In this document: positions 7,596-16,282 of the stretch, in pieces
How positions within the stretch are numbered: the first letter of the stretch is position 1
Layout: every line of letters begins with the position of its first letter
Assembly (NCBI GenBank): GCA_036267355.1
Contig: DATAWG010000072.1
Span: 1-64,000 of the forward strand
Reading direction: 5' to 3'
Origin: Pirellulales bacterium
GTDB lineage: Bacteria > Planctomycetota > Planctomycetia > Pirellulales > DATAWG01
Length of the DNA: 64,000 nt
Position numbers and translations under genes: made by a program
The notes under the pieces: generated by a model
The model's database searches: none
The model's input: only the letters and a program-made list of their open reading frames with translations
What the model was told of the DNA's origin: nothing

Positions 7596-9119
7596 ATGCA
7601 TCGAGTCGTGATCGTCGGCGGAGGTTTTGGCGGGCTGCGGGCTGCCGAGGGCTTGGCCCGCGCCGCGGTTCACGTCACACTGCTGGACCGGCAGAACTAT
7701 CATCTGTTTCAGCCGCTTTTGTATCAGGTGGCCACCGGCACGCTTTCGCCGGCGAATGTGGCATCGCCCTTGCGAGCGCTATTGAAGCGGCAGCGGAACG
7801 CGGTCGTACTGATGGGCAACGTTTGTGGCTTCGATTTATCGCGACGCGAAGTGTTGCTCGCTCGCGATTCAGCCGGCAGCGGTTCGGCAAGCAACAATTC
7901 CGGCAGCGGCGATGCGATCGGCTTCGACTCGTTGATCGTTGCCGCCGGCTCGGGCCACAGCTATTTCGGCCATCCGGAATGGGAACAGCTCGCGCCGAGT
8001 TTGAAATCGCTCGACGACGCCACGGAAATCCGGCGGCGAATTCTCTGGGCCTTCGAGGCAGCGGAACGCTCAGGCCTTTCGGCCGAGATCGAAAAATGGC
8101 TGACATTCGTGGTTGTCGGCGGCGGCCCGACGGGCGTCGAACTCGTCGGCCAGATCGCGGAAATCGCCGCGCACACGTTGCGCAACGAATTTCGCTCCTT
8201 CGATCCGGCCCGTTCGCAAATCTTCTTGATCGAAGCGCTCGATCGCATCTTGCCGACGTTCCATCCCGATCTTTCCGCGAAAGCCCGCGACGCACTGACG
8301 CATCTGGGCGTAAACGTGCTCACCGGCGCGCGAGTCACGCAAGTCGATCCGCATTTGCTGACGATCGAACAATCGGGAAAGACGCGGCAAATCGAGGCCC
8401 GCACAGTCCTTTGGGCGGCCGGGGTCGAAGCGTCGCCGCTGGGCAAGAAACTTGCCGAAGCGGCCGGCATCTCGGCCGACCGCTCCGGCCGCGTGCCGGT
8501 CGGAGCCGATCTGACCGTGGCCGGCCATCCGGAGGTGTTCGTGATCGGCGACATGGCTCGACTCGACGACGGCTCGGGCCAATCGCTGCCCGCGCTCGCG
8601 CCGGTGGCAATGCAGCAAGGCACCTACGCCGCCCGATTGATCCGCGAACGGCTTGCCGGCCGCAGGCTGCCGCCGTTCCACTACCACGACCGCGGCGTGC
8701 TGGCCACGATCGGGCGATGGAAAGCCGTGGCCGATCTGAAGTTTATCCGGCTTTCCGGAGCGCTTGCGTGGCTGGCATGGCTGTTCATCCATCTGATGAC
8801 GCTGGTGCAATTCCGCAATCGGCTTTTGGTGTTCGTCCAATGGGGCTGGAGTTATCTGACGAAGGATCGCTCCGCCCTCTTGATCACCGGCAAGTCGCCC
8901 GTGGGTGTCGTAACAGGCGGTTCGCCAGTTGGCGCTGTTTCAACGCCGGAGCCTGCGGCGAGCAAGCCACAAAGCGATGGGCGGGCGAACACGCAACCAT
9001 CTTCGGCCGCGTCGCCAGAGGACCAAGCAACGGATGAAATCGGCGAAGCGTCGGAAGAATCGTTCCCCGCAAGCGATCCGCCGGCCTGGACACACAGTTC
9101 GATCTCGCGCGATCCATGA
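7596..9119 (+). CDS. ndh: Type II NADH:quinone oxidoreductase with C-terminal tail
   Basis: Non-proton-pumping NADH dehydrogenase that passes electrons from NADH through FAD to the quinone pool at the cytoplasmic membrane. Motifs: the FAD-binding IVGGGFGGLRAAEGL at about residues 5-19, the NDH-2 signature QNYHLFQPLLYQVATGTLSP, the NAD-binding VVVGGGPTGVELVGQIAEIA around 170, and the second FAD motif VFVIGDMARLDDG near 315. The hydrophobic stretch WLAWLFIHLMTLVQFRN near 390-410 is the expected membrane anchor. After that comes a tail of about 75 residues rich in Ser, Pro, Ala and Gly that ends with ESFPASDPPAWT. The ATG at 7596 has GAGGAG upstream. A family-2 repeat starts 11 bases after the stop. 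Confidence 0.92.
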   Translation: MHRVVIVGGGFGGLRAAEGLARAAVHVTLLDRQNYHLFQPLLYQVATGTLSPANVASPLRALLKRQRNAVVLMGNVCGFDLSRREVLLARDSAGSGSASNNSGSGDAIGFDSLIVAAGSGHSYFGHPEWEQLAPSLKSLDDATEIRRRILWAFEAAERSGLSAEIEKWLTFVVVGGGPTGVELVGQIAEIAAHTLRNEFRSFDPARSQIFLIEALDRILPTFHPDLSAKARDALTHLGVNVLTGARVTQVDPHLLTIEQSGKTRQIEARTVLWAAGVEASPLGKKLAEAAGISADRSGRVPVGADLTVAGHPEVFVIGDMARLDDGSGQSLPALAPVAMQQGTYAARLIRERLAGRRLPPFHYHDRGVLATIGRWKAVADLKFIRLSGALAWLAWLFIHLMTLVQFRNRLLVFVQWGWSYLTKDRSALLITGKSPVGVVTGGSPVGAVSTPEPAASKPQSDGRANTQPSSAASPEDQATDEIGEASEESFPASDPPAWTHSSISRDP

Positions 9120-9130
9120 AGTTGCACAGC

Positions 9131-9321
9131 CAGGCTTTGCCTCAAAACATTAGCCCGAAGCGTCAGCGAGGATGCGCTCCGTTGCGGGTCGCCCTCGTTA
9201 ACGTCTTCGAGTCGACGTGCATGCGGATTTCCGCCGCCTGGCGCGATGGTGCGCTCCGTTGCGGGGCTCCCTCGCTAACGCTTCGGGCTAGTTTGACGAT
9301 TGGTGAGTTTTGAGATTGCTA
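9131..9321. repeat. Family-2 palindromic element
   Basis: The element opens with CAGGCTTTGCCTCAAAAC, continues with TTAGCCCGAAGCGTCAGCGAGG, and closes with CCTCGCTAACGCTTCGGGCTA plus a related GTTTTGAGATTGCTAG end. The arms are inverted with respect to each other over about 40 bp, and the centre differs from the other copies at 53 and 61 kb. It lies between the ndh stop and the barrel gene. Confidence 0.8.
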
Positions 9322-9381
9322 GCAGCCGCAAATCGATCTACCTGCGGGCGGCGATTTTTGGTTCAATCCGCCCCTCTTCTT

Positions 9382-10713
9382 ATGTGGCAACGCATTCTCT
9401 TAGCGACGTTCGCGGTATGCGCGTTGTGCCCGGCTGCGGCTTGGGCGCAAGGCTACGGTGGGCCGTTGCCGCCGGCAGAACCGACGGCGATCGCCGCCGG
9501 ACCGCAAACGGGCGCGCCGGGGGTTTATCCGCCGCAGGCCCCGCTGCCCAGCTCGCCGAGCCCTTCGGATTGGCACCCACCGCATGCCGCGGCGCCAACC
9601 TATCCATCGGCGCCGGTGTATCCGCCGCAGCAGCCGTATTCCGTCCAACAGCCGAACCCGCCGCAGATTCTTCCGCCGCCACGTTATTATCCGCCGCCAA
9701 ATTATGGGCGGCCCAGCTATGTGCCGCCGCCCGCGGCAGAATACCCCACCGTGCCGAGCAGCGATGGAACCACGATGTTTCCGGCCCTCGGCACGCCGAC
9801 GCCCGGCTCGCATTGGATGTTCAGCGCCGAAGCAATCTGGCTCCAGCGCGTCGACAACACGAGCGTCATCCTAGGCAACACCGTGACCGACTACGGCGCG
9901 GGCCTGGGCTACGTCACCGATATTCTCACCAGCACCGACGTCGATTTTCCACTCGACTCGGGTGTCCGCTTGCAAGGCGGCTATCGATTCAACGACCGCA
10001 ATTCGCTCGAGCTGACCTATTTCGGTTTGCAACAAACATCGGTCGGGCGATCGATTGCCGGCGATCCGGTCGGCAACACGATCTTGGCCTATTCCCCTTG
10101 GACGCAGACCGATGCCATCATCGGCGGCTTCGACAACGGCCTCAGCTACACCTACGGCAGCCGAGTGAACAATGCCGAAATCAATCAGCGATTGATTGCC
10201 ACCGCGGGCCCGACCTGGACGCTGGCGGGCCTATGGGGCGTGCGGTTCGTGCAAGTGGCCGATCGATTCAACCTGAACGGGTCCGACCTTTCGACCGGCG
10301 ATTTCGAGAACATCGACATTCGCACGGCGAACAACCTGGTCGGCCCGCAAATCGGCGCCGCCTGGACGAGCTATTGGAATCGGCTTGCTTTGACTACCGA
10401 GGTGAAGGGCGCGCTGCTGGCCAACTTCAATTCGGCGAGTTATTCGAACCTCAATTCCAGCGGCGTGATCTCCGGCAATCCCGTCGGATTCTATCCGTTC
10501 GACCAATCGGCCCACGGAACGAACGTGGCAGGATTGGTGGAATTCACGTTCATGGCCCGCTATCGCCTGAGCGCGCATTTCTGGCTCCGCGGCGGCTATC
10601 AAACCTATTATCTGGGCGGACTGGTTCTCGGCCCGCGGCAACTCGCCAACTTCGACCACAGCGGCGGTCTTTCGCTCGCCGGCCCGTCGCTGGGCATCGA
10701 AACGAATTGGTAA
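9382..10713 (+). CDS. BBP7-like outer-membrane beta-barrel protein
   Basis: A 443-residue exported protein. The start at ATG 9382 gives a clean signal peptide (ILLATFAVCALCPAAAWA, cleavage before QGYGG). A proline-rich linker of about 120 residues follows (repeats such as PPAEP, YPPQ, PPPRYYPPPNYGRP). From about residue 140 the sequence alternates polar and hydrophobic residues and has repeated aromatic strand ends, for example WMFSAEAIWLQR, GVRLQGGYRF, NSLELTYFG and FMARYRLSAHFWLRGGYQ, as in an outer-membrane barrel. The opening strand pattern agrees with the BBP7 family described from planctomycetes. An upstream in-frame start at 9310 would sit inside the family-2 repeat and is not used. 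Ligand or cargo unknown. Confidence 0.8.
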   Translation: MWQRILLATFAVCALCPAAAWAQGYGGPLPPAEPTAIAAGPQTGAPGVYPPQAPLPSSPSPSDWHPPHAAAPTYPSAPVYPPQQPYSVQQPNPPQILPPPRYYPPPNYGRPSYVPPPAAEYPTVPSSDGTTMFPALGTPTPGSHWMFSAEAIWLQRVDNTSVILGNTVTDYGAGLGYVTDILTSTDVDFPLDSGVRLQGGYRFNDRNSLELTYFGLQQTSVGRSIAGDPVGNTILAYSPWTQTDAIIGGFDNGLSYTYGSRVNNAEINQRLIATAGPTWTLAGLWGVRFVQVADRFNLNGSDLSTGDFENIDIRTANNLVGPQIGAAWTSYWNRLALTTEVKGALLANFNSASYSNLNSSGVISGNPVGFYPFDQSAHGTNVAGLVEFTFMARYRLSAHFWLRGGYQTYYLGGLVLGPRQLANFDHSGGLSLAGPSLGIETNW

Positions 10714-11161
10714 GGCTCGGCCGAGAAATAACCTCGGCGACTGCCTCAGAATGGGTGCCATGCGAACGGCTCGCTTAGCATGGCCCACAATATTCACTCG
10801 CGGCAACGTTTAGCGCCTCGGCCTGAAGGGCCGATTCTGCCAGCCCAGGCCGGAGCCGCGCAGGCGGCGGAGGCCTGGGTCAACCGCCCCGTACGATGCA
10901 CCGGCCCTGACAGGGCCGTTCAATAAAGCGCCGCAGATTGTGGAACGGCCCCTATCAGGGCTGGCCAACGCGCCGTATCACGGTCACAGGGCTTCGCCAC
11001 GGCTCCGCCCTGGGCTGACGGAATGCGCCCTTCAGGCTCACGTATCGCCGGCCCGTATCGAGATTCGCTGCCAGGTATTCGGCCGAAAAACGAATTCGTC
11101 CGATCGGGCGGCGCGCCTCCGATCACTCCTTCAAACGACGCGCGCCACAGGAGATCCGCCT
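10714..11161. other. Repeat-filled intergenic stretch
   Basis: Contains a short hairpin just after the barrel stop (GCCGAG and CTCGGC arms around 10726-10740), a family-4 repeat at 10811-10920, and related palindromic words up to about 11065, for example CAGGGCTTCGCCACGG and CTGACGGAATGCGCCC. No gene is supported. Confidence 0.7.
10811..10920. repeat. Family-4 repeat, copy 1
   Basis: A block of about 110 bp with the words GGCCTGAAGGGCCGATTCTG, CCAGGCCGGAGCCGCG and CGGCCCTGACAGGGCCG. The same block, in the same orientation and with about 80-85 percent identity by eye, is found at 12261-12370 on the other side of the esterase gene. Several internal palindromes are visible, including the GGCCCTGACAGGGCC hairpin. 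Confidence 0.85.
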
Positions 11162-12124
11162 TCATTTTGCAGCCAGCCAGCCGTTGGCTTTGAGCCATTC
11201 GGCGGCCCGGTCGGGCCAATGCGAAACTTCGTTCGGCGAAGGCCGCAATCCGTAGCCGTGGCCCCCCTTGGGATAGATGTGCATTTCGCAGGGAATTTTC
11301 AAATGCCGAAGGGCTAGAAAATAGGCGACCGCATTGTCGGCCGCATCGTCTTCGGTCATCGCGATGAAAGCCGGCGGCGTGTCGGCCCCGACCTTGATCT
11401 CCGGTGCCAGCTTGGTGGGATTTCCCTTCTCGGCCAGGTAGGCCGGGTAAATCAGGATCGTGAAATCCGGGCGGCAGCTTTCCCGGTCGGCCGCGTCGAC
11501 GGTGGGATATGTCCGCTCCGAGAAATTCGTGCTGGCCGTGGCTGCGAGGTGCCCGCCGGCGGAAAAGCCAAGGATGCCGATCCGTTTCGGATCGATGCCC
11601 CAATCCTTCGCTTGGCTGCGAACCATTCCGATTGCTCGCTGGGCATCTTCAAGCGGAGCGGCAAAGCGCTCGCGGCCGGGCCGCGCCGGAACGCGATATT
11701 TCAGCAGCACTCCGGTCACGCCGATCGAATTCAGCCAATGACAAATCTCGGTCCCTTCCAGATCGTAGGCCAGAATCGCATAGCCGCCGCCGGGGCAAAC
11801 GACCACCGCGGCGCCGGTGTTCTGATCTTTCGGGGGCGAGAAAACCGTGATCGTCGGCTTGCTGACGTTCGCCAGCCGAATGACTTCTTTCGACGGCTCG
11901 CCTTTCGGATTGTGCTTGGTGGAATCGTGCTCCGGCCCGATGTCCCCTTTGTCGCCGGGCGCGACGCCGGGCCAAAGCGTGACCGGTTTCGATTCGCTGC
12001 CGACGTTCTTCGCCGCGCCGCTCGCCGCATCGTCGGCCATTCCGCGAGTTGCGAAGAGCGCTACGCCGAGAACAATGATCAAACTGCAAACGGCTCGAAC
12101 CAAACGCGGGAAGATCGCTTTCAT
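11162..12124 (-). CDS. Secreted alpha/beta-hydrolase (acetylxylan-esterase-like)
   Basis: A 320-residue exported esterase of the BD-FAE/alpha-beta hydrolase-3 type, a group that removes acetyl or feruloyl groups from polysaccharides. The start at ATG 12124 gives a signal peptide (basic start, LVRAVCSLIIVLGVALFA, then RGMADDA). Visible motifs: the oxyanion-hole segment VVVCPGGGYAILAYD, the nucleophile elbow GFSAGGHLAA (Ser), a plausible acid in FIAMTEDDAADN, and the catalytic His in YPKGGHGYGL. The opening VTLWPGVAPGDKGDIGPE is typical of planctomycete members. The gene is flanked on both sides by copies of the family-4 repeat. True substrate unknown. Confidence 0.85.
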   Translation of the reverse strand: MKAIFPRLVRAVCSLIIVLGVALFATRGMADDAASGAAKNVGSESKPVTLWPGVAPGDKGDIGPEHDSTKHNPKGEPSKEVIRLANVSKPTITVFSPPKDQNTGAAVVVCPGGGYAILAYDLEGTEICHWLNSIGVTGVLLKYRVPARPGRERFAAPLEDAQRAIGMVRSQAKDWGIDPKRIGILGFSAGGHLAATASTNFSERTYPTVDAADRESCRPDFTILIYPAYLAEKGNPTKLAPEIKVGADTPPAFIAMTEDDAADNAVAYFLALRHLKIPCEMHIYPKGGHGYGLRPSPNEVSHWPDRAAEWLKANGWLAAK

Positions 12125-12260
12125 GAGTGAGCCTGACCAAGGGTTGGAGGTGGGAAAACTGGCGGCGTGCGGATGCAATCGGCCGATCAAAGCACGTCGG
12201 CCGCGCCGCATTATAGTTCGCGCCCACTCGGCTTGAAAGCAGCCGCGGGCACCGACTCCA

Positions 12261-12370
12261 GCGGCCTAGCGGCCTGAAAAGCCGATTCTGCCAGTCCAGG
12301 CCGGAGCCGCGCCAGCGGCGGAGGCCCGGGAACACGGTTCCGCGCGTTAACCGGCCCTGAGGGGGCCGTG
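12261..12370. repeat. Family-4 repeat, copy 2
   Basis: Direct repeat of the block at 10811-10920, with GGCCTGAAAAGCCGATTCTG, CCAGGCCGGAGCCGCG and CGGCCCTGAGGGGGCCG. The two copies bracket the esterase gene about 1.45 kb apart in the same orientation. They lie between the divergent esterase and DUF4142 genes. Confidence 0.85.
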
Positions 12371-12527
12371 CAAAACGCGCACTCGCCGCATTGAAGGCCT
12401 CGGCTGCGGTTGCTTCTAAGCCAATGCGAGCCAATGCCGATCAGCGCAGGCAGCGGATATCGGCTGTCTTGCCATGAAGGTGAGTTCCGGTCGGATGACG
12501 GAGCGGCGAAGTCCTCTTTCTTTCAGC

Positions 12528-12543
12528 GGGTATATGGTTTGCT
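12528..12543 (+). promoter_or_regulatory. Weak sigma-54-like promoter upstream of the DUF4142 gene
   Basis: The sequence GGGTATATGGTTTGCT has GG and GC at the 10-base spacing required for a sigma-54 promoter, and the downstream box TTGCT matches, but the upstream box differs from TGGCACG at several bases. It lies about 67 bases before the ATG at 12610. Tentative. Confidence 0.25.
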
Positions 12544-12609
12544 CCGTTACGAGCCAATTCCGGGCTCATTTTCGGTTCACGACCGTTTCTCGACAAGGAG
12601 AGTAATCGT

Positions 12610-13653
12610 ATGGCCAATACATCATGGAAACTTAAGGGGGCGTTTCTTGCCGTATCGGCCGCGCTGTGTGCGTTGGTGGCCACGGCGAACGCGCAGACGC
12701 CCCCCGTGTCGCCGCTGCCGCCGTCGCCGCAGATTTCGCCCGGCCGGCCCTTTCCCGCCCCGGGGCAAACGCTCCCCTCCTACCTGACGCAAAAACCGAT
12801 CACTCCCGAACAAGCACCCGTTCTCAGCCTCGACCACGACGTGGCCGAGTGGCTGCATATCGACAATCGAGGTGAGGTGTCGTTGGCCAAAGTAGCCGAG
12901 GCGAAATCGCAGAATCAAGCGGTGCGGCAATTTGCCGATCGCATGATTCACGATCACTCCCAATTCCTCGAAGCATTGAAACCGTTCGAAGCGACGAACA
13001 TGGCGGCGATTGCCCCAGCCGCGACCAGCGCGCCGGCAACGGCGCCCGTCCGGCCGGAAGGGCCGGTCGACGCCGGCCGGGCCGACATCAGCGGAACGCC
13101 GCAAACGCCGGCCGCCCCGGGAACCGCGGGCACCCCCGTTCGGGCGCCCGATATCGGCAGTGTGCCGACGCCCGGCAGTGTTCCAAATTCGTCGACGGTG
13201 CCGACGCCGGGCGGCTTGCCGGTGCCGGGAACGACGCCATCGCCACGGCCGGTTGCCACCGCAGCGCCGCAGCCTCCGCGGCAGGCGGCGCCAGTCGATC
13301 GCCAAGTGGCCGCGAACATCGCCGCGATGAACCATCCCCGCGGTCTCGACTTCTTCCACGTCCAGCGGCAGATCGGCGCGCAATCGTTAGCCGACACCAC
13401 CAAGCAGTGGGACACGATGAAATCGGCGGATGCCGATATCGCCTACGTCGGCCAGCAGATCGTCATGCACCAGATGTACATCGAAACATCGCAAGTGCTG
13501 CGGCAGTATGCATCGCTGCGTCTGAAGAGCTTGATCGATCAGGGAATTCAAGTGGCTCAATCGCATCTATCGGAAGCGAAAGACCTGATGAAGGAACTCA
13601 CCGACCGCAACTACTCCGAAGGCCAGGCGAGCACGAGCAGTCCGGCAAAATAA
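12610..13653 (+). CDS. DUF4142-domain exported protein with Pro/Thr-rich linker
   Basis: The 347-residue protein starts with a signal peptide (LKGAFLAVSAALCALVATANA-Q). The DUF4142 domain is a ferritin-like-length helical bundle often annotated as a predicted outer-membrane protein. Its helices are recognisable in AEWLHIDNRGEVSLAKVAEA, QAVRQFADRMIHDHSQFLE (about 70-115) and, after an interruption, HPRGLDFFHVQRQIGAQSLAD and QQIVMHQMYIETSQVLRQYAS (about 240-300). The two halves are separated by some 110 residues of Pro/Thr/Gly/Ala-rich linker with VPTPG-like repeats, so the domain is split by a low-complexity insert. AAGGAG precedes the ATG at 12610. Role unknown; stress or envelope functions are suggested for the family. 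Confidence 0.82.
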   Translation: MANTSWKLKGAFLAVSAALCALVATANAQTPPVSPLPPSPQISPGRPFPAPGQTLPSYLTQKPITPEQAPVLSLDHDVAEWLHIDNRGEVSLAKVAEAKSQNQAVRQFADRMIHDHSQFLEALKPFEATNMAAIAPAATSAPATAPVRPEGPVDAGRADISGTPQTPAAPGTAGTPVRAPDIGSVPTPGSVPNSSTVPTPGGLPVPGTTPSPRPVATAAPQPPRQAAPVDRQVAANIAAMNHPRGLDFFHVQRQIGAQSLADTTKQWDTMKSADADIAYVGQQIVMHQMYIETSQVLRQYASLRLKSLIDQGIQVAQSHLSEAKDLMKELTDRNYSEGQASTSSPAK

Positions 13654-13758
13654 GGGGCGCTCCTTGCCGCGCAGCTCAAGCCAGATGAATTACTAGATTT
13701 CAATTAGCGGCGGAACCGATACAATCGGTGCCGTCTGTCGAAAGCCTTCCCCACGCAT

Positions 13759-13784
13759 CCTCCGTGCGTGCGGAGGGTTTTTTT
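13759..13784 (+). terminator. Intrinsic terminator after the DUF4142 gene
   Basis: Stem CCTCCG (13759-13764) pairs with CGGAGG (13771-13776) around a TGCGTG loop and is followed by GTTTTTTTG, a seven-base T run. This is a textbook Rho-independent terminator for plus-strand transcription ending about 100 bases after the stop at 13653. Confidence 0.85.
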
Positions 13785-14037
13785 GTTTCCTGGCAATTCG
13801 ACCTGCTATTCGGGTTTGCCGGCCAGCCGGGCATATTCGGCGACGATCGCCTCGAGGCTCGGTTTCCGGTAGCCCGGACAGCGCCTATCGTGGTAGCGTG
13901 CTGTCGGCAAAGGCCAAATGTTGACGAACCCCTGCCGCGCACTTACGATGAAACCTGCATCGCACGACCGGCATTCGCCGGCGGTTTTACGATTGTCTCC
14001 GGGCTATGTCCCAAGGTTTTCTCCCGAGGATCCAGGC

Positions 14038-15045
14038 ATGAATCGTTTTGCCCCGCAGTGGTTTTCCAGGCATCTGTCGTTCGATCGATCGTGTCTGAAA
14101 TTGGCCGCCGTCAGCCTATTGGCCGGCCTGATGGTGGGCGTATTGGGGATGGCCGCGCGGGCCCAAGCGGCCGATGATCCGCCAGGAGAAAAGAAGATCC
14201 CCGCGCCGCTCGATATCGAATTGCAAACGACCGACGGCTTGCAAATGCAGGCCACCTACTATGGCAGCATCCAGGGGAAGAATGCCGTGCCGATCATCAT
14301 GTTGCATGGCTACAAGGGAAGCCGGGCGGATTTTGCCGGCCTTGCCCTGGCGATGCAGGCCCGCGGCTGCGCGGTGATCGTTCCCGACCTTCGCGGGCAC
14401 GGCAAGAGCACGAGCATCAATCGGGGCGGCGAACTGGTGACCATCGATCCGTCGACGTTGAGAAAAGGGGATTTCGAGCTGATGGTCACCCAAGACCTCG
14501 AAGCCGTGAAATCGTATCTCATGGAGCGCAACAATGCCGGTGAATTGAATATCGAAAAACTCTGCGTGGTCGGCAACGATATGGGGGCCATGCTGGCGGT
14601 CAAATGGTCGCAATACGATTGGCATTGGCCGCAATTGCCGTCCACCAAGCAAGGCCAAGATGTGAAGGCCGTGGTGCTGATTTCGCCGCCGATGAATTTC
14701 CACGGTATCCCGATCAACGATTCGCTCGGCACTCCGCTATTGCAAACCGGCCTGTCGGTGTTGATCATCGCCGGCGAAAAGAATTCCAAGGCGATGGATG
14801 AAGCGAAACGAATCTACAACCGCCTCGCACCCTTGCGACCAAAGCCCACGGACGACCGCGAAGTGATGGACAAACAGGATCTGTTCCTTTCGACCGTCAA
14901 AGCGGCCTCGCTTCAGGGTCCGAACATCTTGAACGATAAGTCGATCCTGCCGCAGTTGACGCTGGTGATTGGGCAGTTCATCGAGTGGCGGCTGGTGAAC
15001 AAAAAGTTCCCCTGGACCGACCGCAAGCCGGCATTGGGGCAATAA
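14038..15045 (+). CDS. Exported alpha/beta-hydrolase fold protein with Asp at the nucleophile position
   Basis: The 335-residue product has an N-terminal hydrophobic segment (LAAVSLLAGLMVGVLGMAARAQA, about 21-44) that looks like a signal peptide. The fold is clear from PIIMLHGYKGSRADF, AVIVPDLRGHGKS and the elbow CVVGNDMGAMLA near 180. In that elbow the nucleophile position of G-x-Nuc-x-G is Asp rather than Ser, as in haloalkane dehalogenases and epoxide hydrolases. A catalytic His is not evident in the C-terminal 60 residues, so the protein might be inactive or use another arrangement. ATG at 14038 follows GAGGATCC. Function is not assigned beyond the fold. Confidence 0.75.
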   Translation: MNRFAPQWFSRHLSFDRSCLKLAAVSLLAGLMVGVLGMAARAQAADDPPGEKKIPAPLDIELQTTDGLQMQATYYGSIQGKNAVPIIMLHGYKGSRADFAGLALAMQARGCAVIVPDLRGHGKSTSINRGGELVTIDPSTLRKGDFELMVTQDLEAVKSYLMERNNAGELNIEKLCVVGNDMGAMLAVKWSQYDWHWPQLPSTKQGQDVKAVVLISPPMNFHGIPINDSLGTPLLQTGLSVLIIAGEKNSKAMDEAKRIYNRLAPLRPKPTDDREVMDKQDLFLSTVKAASLQGPNILNDKSILPQLTLVIGQFIEWRLVNKKFPWTDRKPALGQ

Positions 15046-15134
15046 CGGCCTGCCGGCCAGCGGCGGCAAACAGCGGCGGAGCTCACGGCACACCCATCCA
15101 CGGTGGGAAAGCCGGTCGCAGGCGGCTGCAGCCG

Positions 15135-16151
15135 TTAAGGCGTAGCGAGCAACATGCCGGCCCGAATATCGTGGTCCGATCGGAGTTGCTCGCGATTCGC
15201 TTGCAAAAGCACGTCGGTATGCGCGCTGTCGCCGTAGACTTTTTGAGCGATGCTCGACAGCGTATCGCCGTTTTGCACGACGTAGATCCGCCCCGCGGCT
15301 TGCGATTGCGGATCGATCGGCGGCAGCGGTGACAAGCCGGATGAACCGATATCGAGCAGCGGCGCTTTCGTCGCGGCAGGCGTCGGGCCGACTGCGGGGC
15401 CCGGCGGCGGCGATGCGGCCGGCTGCGCCGCAGCGACCGCGGCCGTTGCCGGATCGCCCGCCGGCGGTCGGGCGCGCGCTTGACCGCTCGGAATTCGCAG
15501 CCGGGCACCGATCGGCAGCAGTTCCGGATCGCCGAGCACATCGCGATTGCAGGCAAAAATCTCGCCGGCTCGACTGGCCGAGCCCAAATATCGCTCGGCC
15601 AACATTGGCAGAGAATCGCCGTCGACGATCTTGTGCGTCTGCGGCGGCGAAGCATCCGGCGACGGTTCGGTATGAAAATCGGACGTCGACGGAGAATCCG
15701 ACCGATTCCCGGAAAATCTGTCCGGCAAATCGGGCAACGCGCCTTCGGCCGGTTTTGTGGGCGCGCTTCCTGCCGCCGTGTGAAAATCGTTCGCATCGGC
15801 AGCCGGCGGCGGCGTCGATGTTGGAGATGCAGGCTGCGGCGTGGCCGGCGGCGAAGGCGTCGGAGCAGCGACGGTGTCGTTTTGCGAGTGCGAATTCGTT
15901 TCCTGCGGTGTCGCCGAAGAGCGGGTTGCGGGGTCGTTAGCGCCGGCGTTTGTCTGGCCGGAATTCGCCGACAAATCGAGCGGCGGCGCGCCATTCGGCG
16001 GCACGATTTGCGGCGCCGACATGGCATGACCAGCCGTTTCGCTAGGTGCGGCGGCGGTTTTCGTCGCGGCCGGCTTGCGGAATTGCAATGCCACGACGAA
16101 TCCGATCGTCAGCACGATCGAGACCAACACGATCTTTGCACGCCGAGGCAT
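15135..16151 (-). CDS. Membrane-anchored protein with two LysM domains
   Basis: A 338-residue protein with an N-terminal transmembrane or signal segment (KIVLVSIVLTIGFVVALQF, 6-24), a Pro/Ala/Ser/Thr-rich region of about 130 residues, and two LysM motifs that bind glycan chains such as peptidoglycan. The first (about 165-215) reads HKIVDGDSLPMLAERYLG and ends LLPIGARLRIPS. The second (about 280-338) reads IYVVQNGDTLSSIAQKVYG and ends IRAGMLLATP at the C-terminus. A second low-complexity linker joins them. This arrangement is typical of envelope scaffolds. AAGGAG precedes the ATG at 16151. It lies on the same strand as the D-amino-acid operon upstream, from which a family-1 element separates it. 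Confidence 0.85.
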   Translation of the reverse strand: MPRRAKIVLVSIVLTIGFVVALQFRKPAATKTAAAPSETAGHAMSAPQIVPPNGAPPLDLSANSGQTNAGANDPATRSSATPQETNSHSQNDTVAAPTPSPPATPQPASPTSTPPPAADANDFHTAAGSAPTKPAEGALPDLPDRFSGNRSDSPSTSDFHTEPSPDASPPQTHKIVDGDSLPMLAERYLGSASRAGEIFACNRDVLGDPELLPIGARLRIPSGQARARPPAGDPATAAVAAAQPAASPPPGPAVGPTPAATKAPLLDIGSSGLSPLPPIDPQSQAAGRIYVVQNGDTLSSIAQKVYGDSAHTDVLLQANREQLRSDHDIRAGMLLATP

Positions 16152-16282
16152 AGAACGCTCCTTGTTCTGTTATCGACGGAGCGAAGGCAGGGCTTGCGCC
16201 AAATCGCCACTCGCGGCAACTTGCGCAGCAAACGCCAGACAGCAAATCCGGGCTATGCGTCAGAGTTTGACAAAGCGACAAC

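Noticed and set aside
9310-9381. Earlier start for the BBP7-like protein
   Set aside because: It lies inside the end of a family-2 repeat and would place 24 residues before the signal peptide.
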